Shown: positions 1 to 9,992, counted from the stretch's first letter. The stretch: DNA of 64,000 bases from an uncultured Bacteroides sp. (GCA_944320945.1 CALUJK010000104.1:18558-82557), one strand, 5' to 3'. The notes: a model not told the origin generated them from the sequence alone. A program made the numbers and translations.

Positions 1-2
1 TC

Positions 3-1496
3 TTATCCATATTCGTTCTAATTCCTCTGTTGATGTTGCTTGGCCTGTGGCTAAGCCGCAACCTCAACCAGGTACGTGGAGTGATGGTGACCGGTGCATC
101 TGCATTGGTTATCTCCGCAGTAGCGCTTACTTTCATGTATCTCAACGCCCGCCACGGTGGCGCTACGGACGAGATGTTGTTCCGTGCCGATGTACCTTGG
201 TATCCTGCTCTTAACATCCACTACTCTGTAGGTGTGGACGGCATATCGGTGGCCATGCTTTTGCTGTCGGCCATTATCGTCTTTACCGGTACATTCGCAT
301 CATGGCGACTGCAACCGTTGACTAAGGAATACTTCCTGTGGTTCACGCTTCTGTCATTGGGCGTATTCGGCTTCTTCATCTCGACAGACTTGTTCACCAT
401 GTTCATGTTCTACGAAGTGGCACTGATTCCGATGTACCTGCTTATCGGCGTGTGGGGCAGCGGACACAAAGAATACTCCGCCATGAAGCTGACCCTGATG
501 CTGATGGGTGGTTCTGCTTTCCTGCTGATTGGTATCTTAGGCATCTATTACGGTTCGGGTGCTACCACCATGAATCTGTTGGAGATTGCCCAATTGCACA
601 ACATACCGGTAGAACAACAACGCATCTGGTTCCCGCTTACGTTCTTAGGATTCGGCGTGTTGGGTGCTCTTTTCCCATTCCATACATGGAGCCCCGATGG
701 TCACGCTTCAGCCCCGACGGCAGTGTCCATGCTACATGCCGGTGTATTGATGAAGCTGGGAGGCTACGGCTGCTTCCGTATAGCCATGTATCTGATGCCT
801 GAAGCAGCCAATGAACTGGGCTGGATATTCCTCATACTCACGGGTATTTCCGTCGTTTACGGTGCATTCTCAGCCTGCGTACAGACTGACTTGAAATGCA
901 TCAATGCCTATTCATCCGTTTCTCACTGCGGCCTGGTGCTCTTCGCTATCCTGATGATGAACCAGACAGCCAGCACAGGAGCCGTATTACAGATGTTGAG
1001 CCACGGCCTGATGACCGCTCTTTTCTTTGCGCTCATCGGTATGATATATGGTCGTACCCACACACGCGATGTCCGTGAGTTGAATGGTCTGATGAAGATT
1101 ATGCCTTTCCTCTCCGTAGGCTATGTCATTGCCGGTTTAGCCAACTTAGGTTTGCCGGGTCTGAGTGGTTTCATTGCTGAGATGACCATCTTCAACGGTG
1201 CATTCCAACATGCGGATGCATTCCACCGCACATGGACCATCATCGCTACTTGCAGTATCGTCATCACAGCCGTCTATATTCTGCGTGTAGTTGGTAAGAT
1301 TCTATACGGCACTTGCACCAACAAGCATCACTTAGCATTGACCGATGCTACGTGGGATGAACGTACTGCCGTCATCATCCTCATTGTTTGTGTAGCAGCA
1401 TTGGGATTGGCTCCGTGGTGGATCAGTAACATGATTAGCGACAGCGTGCTGCCTATCGTTAACCATTTGGCTGATGCCATGCCTGCTTTACATTAA
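3..1496 (+). CDS. nuoM: NADH dehydrogenase subunit M, 5' end cut by window
   Basis: Membrane subunit M of complex I (NADH:quinone oxidoreductase), one of the antiporter-like proton-pumping subunits. The reading frame is open to the left edge of the window, so the true start lies just outside; the first ATG in the window (position 33) is already inside the first membrane helix. About 490 residues are visible, close to the full family length. There are some 13-14 hydrophobic segments, and the proton_antipo_M core is seen in the HTWSPDGHASAP and AYSSVSHCG stretches, with conserved Lys and Glu residues inside helices. It lies 76 bp upstream of nuoN in the same direction, as at the end of a nuo operon. 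The call is firm; only the N-terminus is missing. Confidence 0.95.
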   Translation, partial: LSIFVLIPLLMLLGLWLSRNLNQVRGVMVTGASALVISAVALTFMYLNARHGGATDEMLFRADVPWYPALNIHYSVGVDGISVAMLLLSAIIVFTGTFASWRLQPLTKEYFLWFTLLSLGVFGFFISTDLFTMFMFYEVALIPMYLLIGVWGSGHKEYSAMKLTLMLMGGSAFLLIGILGIYYGSGATTMNLLEIAQLHNIPVEQQRIWFPLTFLGFGVLGALFPFHTWSPDGHASAPTAVSMLHAGVLMKLGGYGCFRIAMYLMPEAANELGWIFLILTGISVVYGAFSACVQTDLKCINAYSSVSHCGLVLFAILMMNQTASTGAVLQMLSHGLMTALFFALIGMIYGRTHTRDVRELNGLMKIMPFLSVGYVIAGLANLGLPGLSGFIAEMTIFNGAFQHADAFHRTWTIIATCSIVITAVYILRVVGKILYGTCTNKHHLALTDATWDERTAVIILIVCVAALGLAPWWISNMISDSVLPIVNHLADAMPALH

Positions 1497-1572
1497 ACAG
1501 CCGGATGTTCCAATGTCCCGGAAATAGTTTTGAATAAACACCTATTGCTAAAAATAAAATTGTCAAGATACA

Positions 1573-3012
1573 ATGGATTACAGTCAATTCCTATTGATGA
1601 AAGAAGAGTTGTCGCTGATAGCCGTCATCGTCATTCTCTTCATTGCCGACCTCTTTATGAGTCCCGACGCACATAAGCACGACGGACGCCCCGTGCTGAA
1701 CACCCTGCTTCCCGTGGCTTTGTTGACGCTGCACACGGTTGTCACCATCATTCCCGGTCCTGTAGCAGAAGCATTCGGTGGCATGTATATCAACACACCG
1801 ATACAGCACATCGTCAAGTCTATCCTTTCTGTGGGTACCATCATTGTCTTTCTGATGGCACACGAATGGATGCGCCGCCCCGATGCAGCAATCAAACAAG
1901 GTGAATTCTACGTACTGACACTCTCCACACTGCTGGGTATGTACTTCATGATATCTGCCGGTCACTTCCTGATGTTCTTCATCGGACTGGAGACTGCCAG
2001 CATACCGATGGCTGCCCTTGTGGCATTCGACAAATACCGCCACCACTCCGCAGAAGCAGGTGCCAAATACATACTGACTGCCCTTTTCTCCAGTGGCTTG
2101 CTGTTGTTTGGTCTTTCGCTCATCTACGGCACTACGGGAACACTCTATTTCAACGATATTCCCGCAGCAATAGATGGTAATGCCTTACAGATAGTAGCGT
2201 TTATCTTCTTCTTTGCCGGCATGGGCTTCAAGATTTCACTGGTACCTTTCCATTTATGGACAGCAGACGTTTACGAAGGTGCTCCTTCCACGGTGACAGC
2301 CTACCTGAGCGTTATTTCCAAAGGTTCGGCCGCTTTCGTGCTGATGGTTATCCTAATCAAGGTATTTGCCCCGATGGTCGATGCTTGGCAAGAAGTGCTC
2401 TATTGGGTCATCATCATCTCCATCACTTTAGCCAACATCTTCGCTTTGCGTCAGCAGAACCTGAAACGACTGATGGCATTCTCCAGTATCTCACAGGCAG
2501 GATACATCATGTTGGGTGTCATTGCCGGTACACCGCAAGGTATGACTTCACTCGTTTACTACACCCTGATATACCTGTTTGCCAATCTGGGTGTCTTTAC
2601 CGTTATTACCATCGTTGCACTGCGTTCAGGCAAAGTGACCTTAGACGATTATAACGGCCTTTACCAGACCAACCCCTATTTGTCATTCCTTATGACTTTG
2701 GCACTGTTCTCATTGGCCGGTATTCCCCCGTTTGCCGGATTCTTCTCGAAATTCTTTATTTTCGCAGCGGCTTTCAACAGCGGTTTCCATTTGTTGGTGT
2801 TCATCGCGTTGGTCAACACAGTCATTTCCCTCTACTACTATCTGCGTATAGTAAAAGCCATGTACATCAACAAGAACGATGAGCCTATTGCCGCTTTCCG
2901 CAGCGACAACTACACCCGCGCCAGTCTCGCCATCTGTACAATCGGTATCATTGTGCCGAGCATTATCAGCATGATATACGAGGCTATCGGACAGTTCTCA
3001 TTCGGATTATAA
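1573..3012 (+). CDS. nuoN: NADH dehydrogenase subunit N
   Basis: Subunit N of complex I, the third antiporter-like membrane subunit, 479 residues and about 14 membrane segments. Family features are the [20 protein letters not shown] block near residue 220 and the [10 protein letters not shown] block near residue 305, both typical of the proton_antipo_M domain. The ATG start is preceded by an A-rich leader 76 bp after nuoM. It is the last gene of the nuo operon here, because a strong terminator follows 27 bp after the stop. Bacteroidales complex I is known to lack the NuoEFG NADH module; that part of the operon is outside the window and cannot be checked here. Confidence 0.96.
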   Translation: MDYSQFLLMKEELSLIAVIVILFIADLFMSPDAHKHDGRPVLNTLLPVALLTLHTVVTIIPGPVAEAFGGMYINTPIQHIVKSILSVGTIIVFLMAHEWMRRPDAAIKQGEFYVLTLSTLLGMYFMISAGHFLMFFIGLETASIPMAALVAFDKYRHHSAEAGAKYILTALFSSGLLLFGLSLIYGTTGTLYFNDIPAAIDGNALQIVAFIFFFAGMGFKISLVPFHLWTADVYEGAPSTVTAYLSVISKGSAAFVLMVILIKVFAPMVDAWQEVLYWVIIISITLANIFALRQQNLKRLMAFSSISQAGYIMLGVIAGTPQGMTSLVYYTLIYLFANLGVFTVITIVALRSGKVTLDDYNGLYQTNPYLSFLMTLALFSLAGIPPFAGFFSKFFIFAAAFNSGFHLLVFIALVNTVISLYYYLRIVKAMYINKNDEPIAAFRSDNYTRASLAICTIGIIVPSIISMIYEAIGQFSFGL

Positions 3013-3039
3013 GTACAAACCCAGATAAGACTAAGTACA

Positions 3040-3105
3040 GCACATCGGTGCGACTGACCTCTTTCTCAATAAAGAATCAGTCGCACCGATGTGCTTTTAT
3101 TATTT
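3040..3105 (+). terminator. Rho-independent terminator after nuoN
   Basis: A perfect 18-bp inverted repeat (3040-3057 with 3077-3094, beginning GCACATCGGTGCGACTGA) with a 19-nt loop is followed by a T-rich tail (TTTTATTATTT). It lies just downstream of nuoN and closes the nuo operon. Confidence 0.93.
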
Positions 3106-3133
3106 CATATTGTAACTAAAAGCATTTCTTTCG

Positions 3134-3145
3134 TGCAAATTTGCA
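3134..3145. promoter_or_regulatory. 12-bp palindrome upstream of cstA
   Basis: TGCAAATTTGCA is a perfect 12-bp palindrome, 82 bp before the cstA start. A near-consensus Bacteroides -7 element (TAAATTCG, 3177-3184; consensus TAnnTTTG) lies between it and the gene, so the palindrome could be an operator. A single AT-rich palindrome can arise by chance, so the call is tentative. Confidence 0.3.
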
Positions 3146-3226
3146 ACTGATATTTCCTTTTCTAAATTAAATCGTGTAAATTCGCACCCACTACAATTTA
3201 AAAGATTTTGTACTGATTTTAGCAAT

Positions 3227-4672
3227 ATGATAACATTTTCACTAAGCCTGCTTGCCCTTATTTTAGGGTACATCATTTATGGACGTATCGTAGAAAAAAT
3301 CTTTGCCCCCGACGGAAGACCGACGCCCGCCGTAAGCATGGCCGACGGAGTAGACTATGTAGTGCTTCCCGGCTGGAAGATTTTCATGATTCAATTCCTG
3401 AACATCGCCGGCACCGGTCCTATCTTCGGTGCCATAATGGGGGCCAAATTTGGCCCGTCAGCCTACCTATGGATTGTACTCGGTTGCATATTCGCCGGTG
3501 CCGTCCACGATTATCTCAGCGGCATGCTATCCATGCGTCATGGAGGAGCCGGACTTCCGGAACTCATCGGCCAATATCTGGGCGGACGCACCAAGAAGGG
3601 CATGCTTATATTCTCCGTCTTTCTTCTGCTCATGGTCGGTGCGGTATTTGTGTACAGCCCTGCCATTATTCTCGGTAAGCTGTGCAGCGACTCACTGACG
3701 TGGGTATACATCTGGTGCCTCATTATATTCGCCTACTATTTCCTGGCAACTCTATTACCCATTGACAAAATCATCGGCCGCATCTATCCGGTCTTTGCCA
3801 TCGCCATGCTCTTTATGGCCGTAGCGTTGATGGTCGTGCTCTTTATAAAATGGCCCTCCCTGCCCGAACTCACCGACGGGCTCGCAAACATGAGCCCCGC
3901 CTCCGGCACCATTTTCCCCTGTCTTTTCATCACCATTGCCTGTGGAGCCATCAGCGGATTCCACGCCACGCAAAGCCCCCTCATGGCACGTTGCGTCAAA
4001 GATGAACGACAAGGCCGTCCTCTGTTCTACGGAGCCATGATTACCGAAGGAATTGTAGCATTGATTTGGGCAACCGTCTCTTCCTACTTCTTTTACGGTG
4101 GAGCCGCTGCCGAACTTGGCGTTCCGGCCACCCTGCAAGCACCTGAAGTCGTTACGACCGTTTCCCAAGGCTGGTTAGGACTTTTCGGCGGAGCACTTGC
4201 CATACTGGGTGTTGTAGCTGCCCCCATCACCAGTGGTGACACCGCCCTGCGCAGTGCACGACTCATCATTGCCGAATTCCTGCACCTGGAGCAACACTCC
4301 ATACATAAACGTATCTACATCTGCATCCCCGTATTTGCCGTAACACTGGCATTGCTATGGTTCAACATTGCCAACGAAGATGGTTTCAACGTAATATGGA
4401 ATTATTTCGGCTGGGCCAATCAGACCCTCGCAGTATTCACATTATGGGCCATTACCGTTTATCTGACGCAAAAGAAGAAGCCCTACATCGTGACGCTCAT
4501 CCCCGCTATGTTCATGACCGCCGTCTGCGTATCATTCCTCTTGGTTTCAAACAATGCCTTCGGCCTTTCGTCCACGATAGGCTATGTAGCGGCTGTTATC
4601 ACATTCATCCTCTCCGGATGTCTGTTCTTTGCATGGCGCAAGCGAAATAACAGAACTGCGTCGGCACAATGA
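3227..4672 (+). CDS. cstA: CstA-family carbon starvation permease, short form
   Basis: Integral membrane protein of the CstA family, whose characterised members take up peptides or pyruvate. It has 481 residues, against about 700 in E. coli CstA; this short form is usual in Bacteroidetes. The CstA signature region is clear: NIAGTGPIFGAIMGA near residue 60, the AGAVHDYLSGM loop near residue 87, SGFHATQSPLMARC near residue 244, and a GDTALRSARLIIAE block near residue 336. About 13 hydrophobic segments are present. It stands alone between the nuo terminator and a convergent glnN, with repeat copy A just downstream. The family is certain; the substrate is not known. Confidence 0.9.
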   Translation: MITFSLSLLALILGYIIYGRIVEKIFAPDGRPTPAVSMADGVDYVVLPGWKIFMIQFLNIAGTGPIFGAIMGAKFGPSAYLWIVLGCIFAGAVHDYLSGMLSMRHGGAGLPELIGQYLGGRTKKGMLIFSVFLLLMVGAVFVYSPAIILGKLCSDSLTWVYIWCLIIFAYYFLATLLPIDKIIGRIYPVFAIAMLFMAVALMVVLFIKWPSLPELTDGLANMSPASGTIFPCLFITIACGAISGFHATQSPLMARCVKDERQGRPLFYGAMITEGIVALIWATVSSYFFYGGAAAELGVPATLQAPEVVTTVSQGWLGLFGGALAILGVVAAPITSGDTALRSARLIIAEFLHLEQHSIHKRIYICIPVFAVTLALLWFNIANEDGFNVIWNYFGWANQTLAVFTLWAITVYLTQKKKPYIVTLIPAMFMTAVCVSFLLVSNNAFGLSSTIGYVAAVITFILSGCLFFAWRKRNNRTASAQ

Positions 4673-4699
4673 CATCACATAAGTAAAAAACTTATCACC

Positions 4700-4872
4700 A
4701 TAATAGGGCATTTGCTCCGAAGCCTTACGGCTCCTGTTCCGAAGCCTTTTCGAGCGCGTTCCGAATATATTTCGTCCGTGTTCCGAAAGGCTTCGGAGCA
4801 AGCCCCCGTCAGAACACCTTCTGAACGGGTATAAAGAGACATTCCGCAAAGTAATACATCCGTACAAATTAC
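4700..4872 (+). repeat. Dispersed structured repeat, copy A
   Basis: One of seven related intergenic elements in this window. It starts with ATAGGGCATTTG, then has four degenerate modules of about 22 bp built on TTCCGAAGCC...CGTG (the last is CCGAAAGGCTTCGG), then a C-run and a hairpin (CCCGTCAG...CTGAACGGG), and ends near AAAGTAATACATCCGTAC. It lies between the convergent ends of cstA and glnN. Forward orientation, as in copies F and G. Short open frames across it are by-products of the repeat. Confidence 0.88.
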
Positions 4873-4950
4873 AGACACTTTACTCCATAAAAAACCCCGA
4901 ACTGTTATCGCAACAATCCGGGGACGTGGAGTGTATGTCTGAACCACTCG

Positions 4951-7140
4951 CTATCTTATGAATAACAGCTCTCTGTATTTAGGAAGCGTCCACATCTGGT
5001 CGTCCACAATCAGTTCCAACTTATCGATATGGTAACGAATCTGTTCCAACATCGGTGCAATGGTGTCGTGATAAGCCACCGCCTTTTCGCGTTCGTTCAC
5101 TATCTTGTTGGCCACCTTACGGGCTTCCACCATAGCATCAACATGCTCTTTAATATAGGTAGTGTGCTCGGCTATCTTGCAGATAATTGCCATATTCTCC
5201 GCCGACAATTTCTCAGCCTGCTCGGCGGGGAACAGACCTTTCAACTTATAGACGTTATCTATCAGTTTGGTCTGATATTCCGTAGCAACAGGAACGACAT
5301 GATTCATCACTAAATCACCCAGCACACGGGCTTCTATTTGAATCTTCTTGGTGTAGGTTTCCCACTTCACTTCGTTGCGTGCCTCCAGTTCTTTCCGTGT
5401 CATGACACCTGTAGACTCAAACATGCGGATGCTGGCATCCGACAAATAGTTATCGAAAATCACCGGTACGCTGGTCTCACAGTCCAGTCCACGGCGGGCC
5501 GCCTCCTCCTTCCATTCTTCGCTATAACCGTTGCCATCGAAGCGGATAGGCTTACATTCCTTGATGTACTTGCGAATGACTTGAATGATAGCAGCCACTT
5601 TCGGTTCTCCCTGTTCTATCAGTGCATCCACCTCTTTCTTAAAATCGACAAGCTGTTCTGCCACGGCCGTGTTCAGCGCAATCATGGCACTGGCACAGTT
5701 GGCCTCCGACCCTACGGCACGGAACTCAAAGCGGTTGCCGGTAAATGCAAACGGTGACGTGCGGTTACGGTCCGTATTATCAATCAGCAATTCCGGAATC
5801 TGCGGAATATCGAGTTTCATGCCATGCTTACCGCTCAGTGCCAGTAGTTCGTCCAGTGTGCTGTCCTCCATGTGGTCGAGCACCTTGCTGAGTTGCGTGC
5901 CGAGGAAAGAGGAGATAATTGCGGGAGGTGCCTCGTTGGCTCCCAGACGATGGGCGTTGGTGGCACTCATGATAGAGGCTTTCAACAATCCGTTATGACG
6001 ATAGACCGCCATCAGCGTATTTATGACAAACGTAATGAAACGCAGGTTCTCTTCTTCCGTCTTGCCGGGTGCCATCAGCAGTACGCCGGTGTCCGTACCC
6101 AGTGACCAGTTGTTGTGCTTACCCGACCCGTTGACACCTTTAACTGGCTTCTCATGAAGAAGCACACGGAATCCGTGCGCACGTGCCACTTTACGCATCA
6201 GTGACATGATGAGCATATTATGGTCTACCGCCAAATTACACTCTTCAAAGATAGGCGCCAACTCAAACTGATTGGGAGCCACTTCATTGTGACGGGTCTT
6301 GACGGGAATGCCCAATTCCAATGCCTGAATCTCCAAATCCTTCATGAAAGCTGCCACACGGGTAGGAATAGCACCAAAATAGTGGTCCTCCAACTGTTGG
6401 TTCTTCGAAGCCTCATGTCCCATCAAGGTACGACCGGTCAGCAACAAGTCAGGACGGGCTGCATAAAGTCCTTCATCGACCAAGAAATACTCCTGCTCCC
6501 ACCCCAGATAGGCTACAACTTTCTTTACCTGCGGGTCGAAGTAACGGCATACATCCACGGCAGCCTTGTTGACGGCACGCAATGCCTTCAGTAACGGTGC
6601 CTTATAATCGAGTGACTCGCCTGTATAAGCAATGAAGACAGTAGGAATACACAACGTATCGTCTACAATAAATACAGGTGATGAGGGGTCCCATGCACTG
6701 TATCCGCGTGCCTCGAACGTGTTACGGATACCGCCATTGGGGAAAGATGAAGCATCCGGCTCCTGCTGTACAAGGAGTTTTCCGGAGAACTCTTCCATCA
6801 TGCCTCCCTTACCGTCGTGCTCCACAAAAGCATCGTGTTTCTCTGCCGTACCCTCAGTAAGAGGTTGGAACCAGTGCGTATAGTGGGTCACACCCATCTC
6901 CATAGCCCAACGCTTCATGCCTTCGGCTACTTTGTCTGCCACTTCGCGATCCAATGTTGCGCCGTTATCCATTGCGTCAACCAACTTGTCGTAGACACTG
7001 CTCGGCAGATACTTGAACATTTTTTCGCGGTTGAACACATACTTAGCGAAATACTCGCTCGGACGTTCCGCCGGGGTAGGAACTACCACCGGTTTTGCCT
7101 GGAACGCCTTTTCTACTACTCTGAATCTTAATTTAGACAT
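4951..7140 (-). CDS. glnN: Glutamine synthetase type III
   Basis: ATP-dependent condensation of ammonia with glutamate to glutamine in the cytoplasm. The length of 729 residues fits GSIII (about 700-730), much larger than GSI or GSII. Visible GSIII features are the N-terminal FAKYVFNREKMFKYLP region, KTRHNEVAPNQFELAPIFE near residue 283, the GSGKHNNWSLGTDTG block near residue 338 and NRTSPFAFTGNRFEFR near residue 460, which carry the metal and glutamate ligands. The ATG start at 7140 gives the expected MSKLRFRVVE opening. It follows amtB by 62 bp and is the last gene of the porin-glnK-amtB-glnN series, so ammonium uptake and fixation are probably co-regulated. Confidence 0.97.
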   Translation of the reverse strand: MSKLRFRVVEKAFQAKPVVVPTPAERPSEYFAKYVFNREKMFKYLPSSVYDKLVDAMDNGATLDREVADKVAEGMKRWAMEMGVTHYTHWFQPLTEGTAEKHDAFVEHDGKGGMMEEFSGKLLVQQEPDASSFPNGGIRNTFEARGYSAWDPSSPVFIVDDTLCIPTVFIAYTGESLDYKAPLLKALRAVNKAAVDVCRYFDPQVKKVVAYLGWEQEYFLVDEGLYAARPDLLLTGRTLMGHEASKNQQLEDHYFGAIPTRVAAFMKDLEIQALELGIPVKTRHNEVAPNQFELAPIFEECNLAVDHNMLIMSLMRKVARAHGFRVLLHEKPVKGVNGSGKHNNWSLGTDTGVLLMAPGKTEEENLRFITFVINTLMAVYRHNGLLKASIMSATNAHRLGANEAPPAIISSFLGTQLSKVLDHMEDSTLDELLALSGKHGMKLDIPQIPELLIDNTDRNRTSPFAFTGNRFEFRAVGSEANCASAMIALNTAVAEQLVDFKKEVDALIEQGEPKVAAIIQVIRKYIKECKPIRFDGNGYSEEWKEEAARRGLDCETSVPVIFDNYLSDASIRMFESTGVMTRKELEARNEVKWETYTKKIQIEARVLGDLVMNHVVPVATEYQTKLIDNVYKLKGLFPAEQAEKLSAENMAIICKIAEHTTYIKEHVDAMVEARKVANKIVNEREKAVAYHDTIAPMLEQIRYHIDKLELIVDDQMWTLPKYRELLFIR

Positions 7141-7202
7141 ACTGTTATTTGATAAAATGGTTGGTTCAATAAAACTTTTTCTCCCAAAGAATACATAATA
7201 CG

Positions 7203-8465
7203 TTATCTGTTATATGCTGACTCGCCATGTTCATAAATGTCAAGACCTTCTTCTTCCACACGCCGGTCTACGCGGACGCCTACCAGTCGATCTGTCACCT
7301 TAAAGAGGATATAGGTCATCACGGCACTGAATACGATAGAAATGACCGTAGCAAAAATTTGTACCCACAACTGATGCCAGTCTCCATACAAGGCTCCTTG
7401 TGCCCCTCCCTCACCGGAAATGACCTGCGTGGCAAATACACCCGTCAGGATAGAACCGATGATACCGCCTATGCCGTGCACGCCGAATGCATCGAGCGTA
7501 TCATCATACTTGAAATGAGGCTTGATGACTGCCACCATATAGAAACAGACTATCGGTGTAATCAGTCCGATAAAGAACGCACCGAGGATATCCACTGTAC
7601 CAGCGGCAGGCGTTATGGCTACCAATCCTGAGACGGCACCGGTGCAGGCTCCTACGGTGGTAGGCTTCTTGTTGTGAATCCAGTCGACTGCCATCCACGT
7701 AAGTGCTGCCACACAAGTAGCCAGATGGGTCACCAAGAAAGCATTAGCAGCAATGCCGTCTGCCTGAAGGCCGCTGCCGGCATTGAATCCGAACCATCCC
7801 AGCCACAGGAAAGCCGTACCCATAAAGACAAAAGTTATGTTGTGAGGCAACAGGGCGTGCCCGGTCTTATACGCATTGCGCTTACCCACAAGTATAGCCA
7901 TCACCAAGGCTGAAATACCGGCATTGATATGTACCACCGTACCACCTGCAAAGTCAATGGCACCCATTTGCTGAAGGAAACCACCTCCCCACACCCAATG
8001 CGCCATCGGTATGTAGGCAAAAATACACCACAAGACAGTGAACAGCAGGAATCCGGAGAACTTGACGCGCTCTGCAAAAGCACCCAGAATCAATGCAGGG
8101 GTAATAATGGCAAACATACACTGAAAGAGGACAAACAACAGTTCCGGTATGTTACCCGTAGTAAGCGTGGAGGTCGTAATGCCATTCAGCATCACTTTGT
8201 CGAAACCACCTATTACATGGCCCAACCAACTGCCACTTTCCATCAGTCCGGTACCAAACACAAAGCTATACCCGAAGGCTATCCATAACACACTGACCAC
8301 ACCTACAATCAGTAGAGACTGCATCAGGATGCTCAGCACATTCTTTTGGCGTACCAGTCCGCCATAGAACAGGGCTATGCCCGGAATCGTCATCAGCAAC
8401 ACCAATATAGAGGCTACAATTATCCACGCCGTGTTGCCCGTATCAAGTAAACTCATTGTATCCAT
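7203..8465 (-). CDS. amtB: Ammonium transporter
   Basis: Amt/MEP/Rh-family channel that conducts ammonium across the inner membrane. It has 420 residues and about 11 hydrophobic helices. Family features include ALFYGGLVRQKN near residue 31, DFAGGTVVHINAG near residue 170 (with the first pore histidine) and the second pore histidine in FGVHGIGG near residue 317. The N-terminus begins directly with the first helix (DTGNTAWIIVASILVLLM), without an obvious cleavable signal. It lies 35 bp after glnK, the classical glnK-amtB order in which the PII protein plugs the channel when nitrogen is plentiful. Confidence 0.97.
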   Translation of the reverse strand: MDTMSLLDTGNTAWIIVASILVLLMTIPGIALFYGGLVRQKNVLSILMQSLLIVGVVSVLWIAFGYSFVFGTGLMESGSWLGHVIGGFDKVMLNGITTSTLTTGNIPELLFVLFQCMFAIITPALILGAFAERVKFSGFLLFTVLWCIFAYIPMAHWVWGGGFLQQMGAIDFAGGTVVHINAGISALVMAILVGKRNAYKTGHALLPHNITFVFMGTAFLWLGWFGFNAGSGLQADGIAANAFLVTHLATCVAALTWMAVDWIHNKKPTTVGACTGAVSGLVAITPAAGTVDILGAFFIGLITPIVCFYMVAVIKPHFKYDDTLDAFGVHGIGGIIGSILTGVFATQVISGEGGAQGALYGDWHQLWVQIFATVISIVFSAVMTYILFKVTDRLVGVRVDRRVEEEGLDIYEHGESAYNR

Positions 8466-8500
8466 AAACTTTTTACCTTTTTAATCGTTGTTATATCTGT

Positions 8501-8857
8501 TTATTTCTCCTGCTCGGCATTGTAAAGGGCAATATCGCCCCGCTCACCGGTCCGGATTCGGATGGAATCTTCCACGGGAATGATAAAGATGCGTCCGTCG
8601 CCTATCTCGCCGGTTTGTGCCGCACGCATAACGGCCTGCACCGTCTTTTCCACATTCTTGTCGCGCACTACGATGGAGATGAGTATGCGCTCGATGGAAC
8701 TGGTGTCATACACCACCCCGCGATAGATACGTCCTTCTCTCGTCTTGCCCACACCACGCACATCGTAGTAGGAAAACCACTCAATGTCGGCAGCCAACAA
8801 GGCTTCTTTCACATCATCGAAACGGGTTCGACGGATAATTGCTTCAATTTTCTTCAT
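8501..8857 (-). CDS. glnK: Nitrogen regulatory protein PII
   Basis: Trimeric PII signal protein of 118 residues that senses ATP, ADP and 2-oxoglutarate and gates AmtB. The sequence begins MKKIEAIIRR, the usual PII opening. The T-loop region reads GRIYRGVVYDTSS, keeping a tyrosine at the position uridylylated in enteric PII, and the C-terminal signature GEIGDGRIFIIPVED is intact. Whether it is modified at that tyrosine in this organism is not known. It sits between the porin and amtB on the minus strand; the neighbouring amtB fits the GlnK subtype rather than GlnB. Confidence 0.95.
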   Translation of the reverse strand: MKKIEAIIRRTRFDDVKEALLAADIEWFSYYDVRGVGKTREGRIYRGVVYDTSSIERILISIVVRDKNVEKTVQAVMRAAQTGEIGDGRIFIIPVEDSIRIRTGERGDIALYNAEQEK

Positions 8858-8884
8858 AATCGTTGCATTTTAGGGTTTCACAGT

Positions 8885-8922
8885 GGAGGAGTCCTACGGG
8901 AGATGTCCCGTAAACATCCTCC
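8885..8922 (-). promoter_or_regulatory. Hairpin between porin and glnK
   Basis: Two nested inverted repeats lie in the 79-bp gap: GGAGGA/TCCTCC outside and ACGGGA/TCCCGT inside with a 4-nt loop. There is no T-run after it on the minus strand, so it looks less like a full terminator than a stabilising or attenuating hairpin that could set porin expression apart from glnK-amtB-glnN. Confidence 0.55.
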
Positions 8923-8936
8923 GTTATCTGAATCTT

Positions 8937-9686
8937 TTAAAACAAGCTCAGTCCGAACACGAAGTACACGCCTTCCGTCGTGGGGTTCCACGTGATGCGG
9001 GCAAATAGGGGCAATGAATAAGTATCGGTTATCCGGATGGCTTTCGAAGCTCCCAAGGTGACATTAGACACCTCAAAGCTGCGTGCTCCGAAACGATTGT
9101 CGTCATCCGTATTATAGAAACTGGTAGCCCAAGGTACAGCCCCTACCTCTGCCGTCCAGTCCAGTCCGCCCAGACGGAACGGAGCGGCTATGGCGAAGTA
9201 AGAGGAATAGGCCCGACTGCCATCGAGTGTACGTCCGTCGTCTCCGGCAAAATTGGTGAACCAATTCACGGTGAGGAAACCAAAGTCATAACCCACATTT
9301 GCCTCAAATACATGTGTAGTGTTATGCGGCTTATAATGAAAGTATCCGGCACCGCCGCTAAACCAATAATCGGTAACGGATACATGGAATCCCTTAACGG
9401 CATATCCCAACGTGAGATCCACCTCACGAGTATCATCTTTATCGAGCCCTACCGAACCCCATCCTGACAGGGAGAAACCTTTATAACCGATGGACAACGA
9501 AGGCTGCACACTGACATTGCCCAATTTCTGTCCACGCCAAATGTATCCGCTCACAATCTCCGCACCTACATCGGCCGTCACTTTATCTTGCGCCACTGTG
9601 GCGACTGGCGCCATCATGGCACATACAGCCAACACTTTTACCTTTTGTTTAAACTTTCCGTTCATAGTTTTCTTCTTTTCATTCAT
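8937..9686 (-). CDS. TorF-type outer-membrane beta-barrel protein
   Basis: A 249-residue secreted protein with a basic N-terminus, a hydrophobic signal segment and a likely cleavage after ATVAQ (around residue 33). The rest alternates polar and hydrophobic residues with many aromatics and Gly, as in a small beta-barrel, and opens with DVGAEIVSGYIWRGQK, the style of the TorF-like putative porin family. It ends in LSLF, a terminal Phe as in many barrels. A second possible start is the Met at codon 8. It is the first gene before glnK-amtB-glnN, which suggests a nitrogen-linked channel in the outer membrane, but no substrate can be read from the sequence. Confidence 0.75.
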   Translation of the reverse strand: MNEKKKTMNGKFKQKVKVLAVCAMMAPVATVAQDKVTADVGAEIVSGYIWRGQKLGNVSVQPSLSIGYKGFSLSGWGSVGLDKDDTREVDLTLGYAVKGFHVSVTDYWFSGGAGYFHYKPHNTTHVFEANVGYDFGFLTVNWFTNFAGDDGRTLDGSRAYSSYFAIAAPFRLGGLDWTAEVGAVPWATSFYNTDDDNRFGARSFEVSNVTLGASKAIRITDTYSLPLFARITWNPTTEGVYFVFGLSLF

Positions 9687-9779
9687 AACTGGATTAACTT
9701 ACTCTTTCCCGGCGCCGATTACATATTACCTATTGAAAGTATAATACTAATAATTCTATCTTTTTGTATTATCACATTG

Positions 9780-9787
9780 CAAAATTA
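9780..9787 (-). promoter_or_regulatory. Candidate -7 element for the porin-glnK-amtB-glnN series
   Basis: On the minus strand this reads TAATTTTG, a match to the Bacteroides -7 consensus TAnnTTTG, 94 bp before the porin start. No clear -33 TTTG stands at the expected distance. I saw no sigma-54 type GG-N10-GC element here. Confidence 0.45.
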
Positions 9788-9992
9788 CATCTTTTTGATA
9801 TCATACTTAAAGAAACAATACACTTTTGGCAAGAAACGAAATAATAGTTTCATATTCACATTAAATCCAATAGATTCAGTTAAAGAATGAAAGATATTAC
9901 CGTCTTTTCAAAACATAATGAAACTAAGAAGAGAAAAAAAGATTTTATCCAAGCAGTGTCTAGCACCCATCGGACAGAAAAAAAGCCGAAAA

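Noticed and set aside
1591-2046. 151-codon open frame antisense to nuoN
   Set aside because: Shadow of nuoN; His/Gln-rich composition as expected for the complement of membrane codons.
4675-4947. Small open frames across the repeat copies (also at 21210, 32189, 32211, 53747, 62531, 62628)
   Set aside because: They share peptides such as SEALRN and KGFGT only because the DNA repeat is shared; both strands are open in the same copies and the frame shifts between copies.
9687-9830. Search for a sigma-54 promoter before the nitrogen operon
   Set aside because: No GG-N10-GC pair with proper flanks was found; only a TAnnTTTG element.
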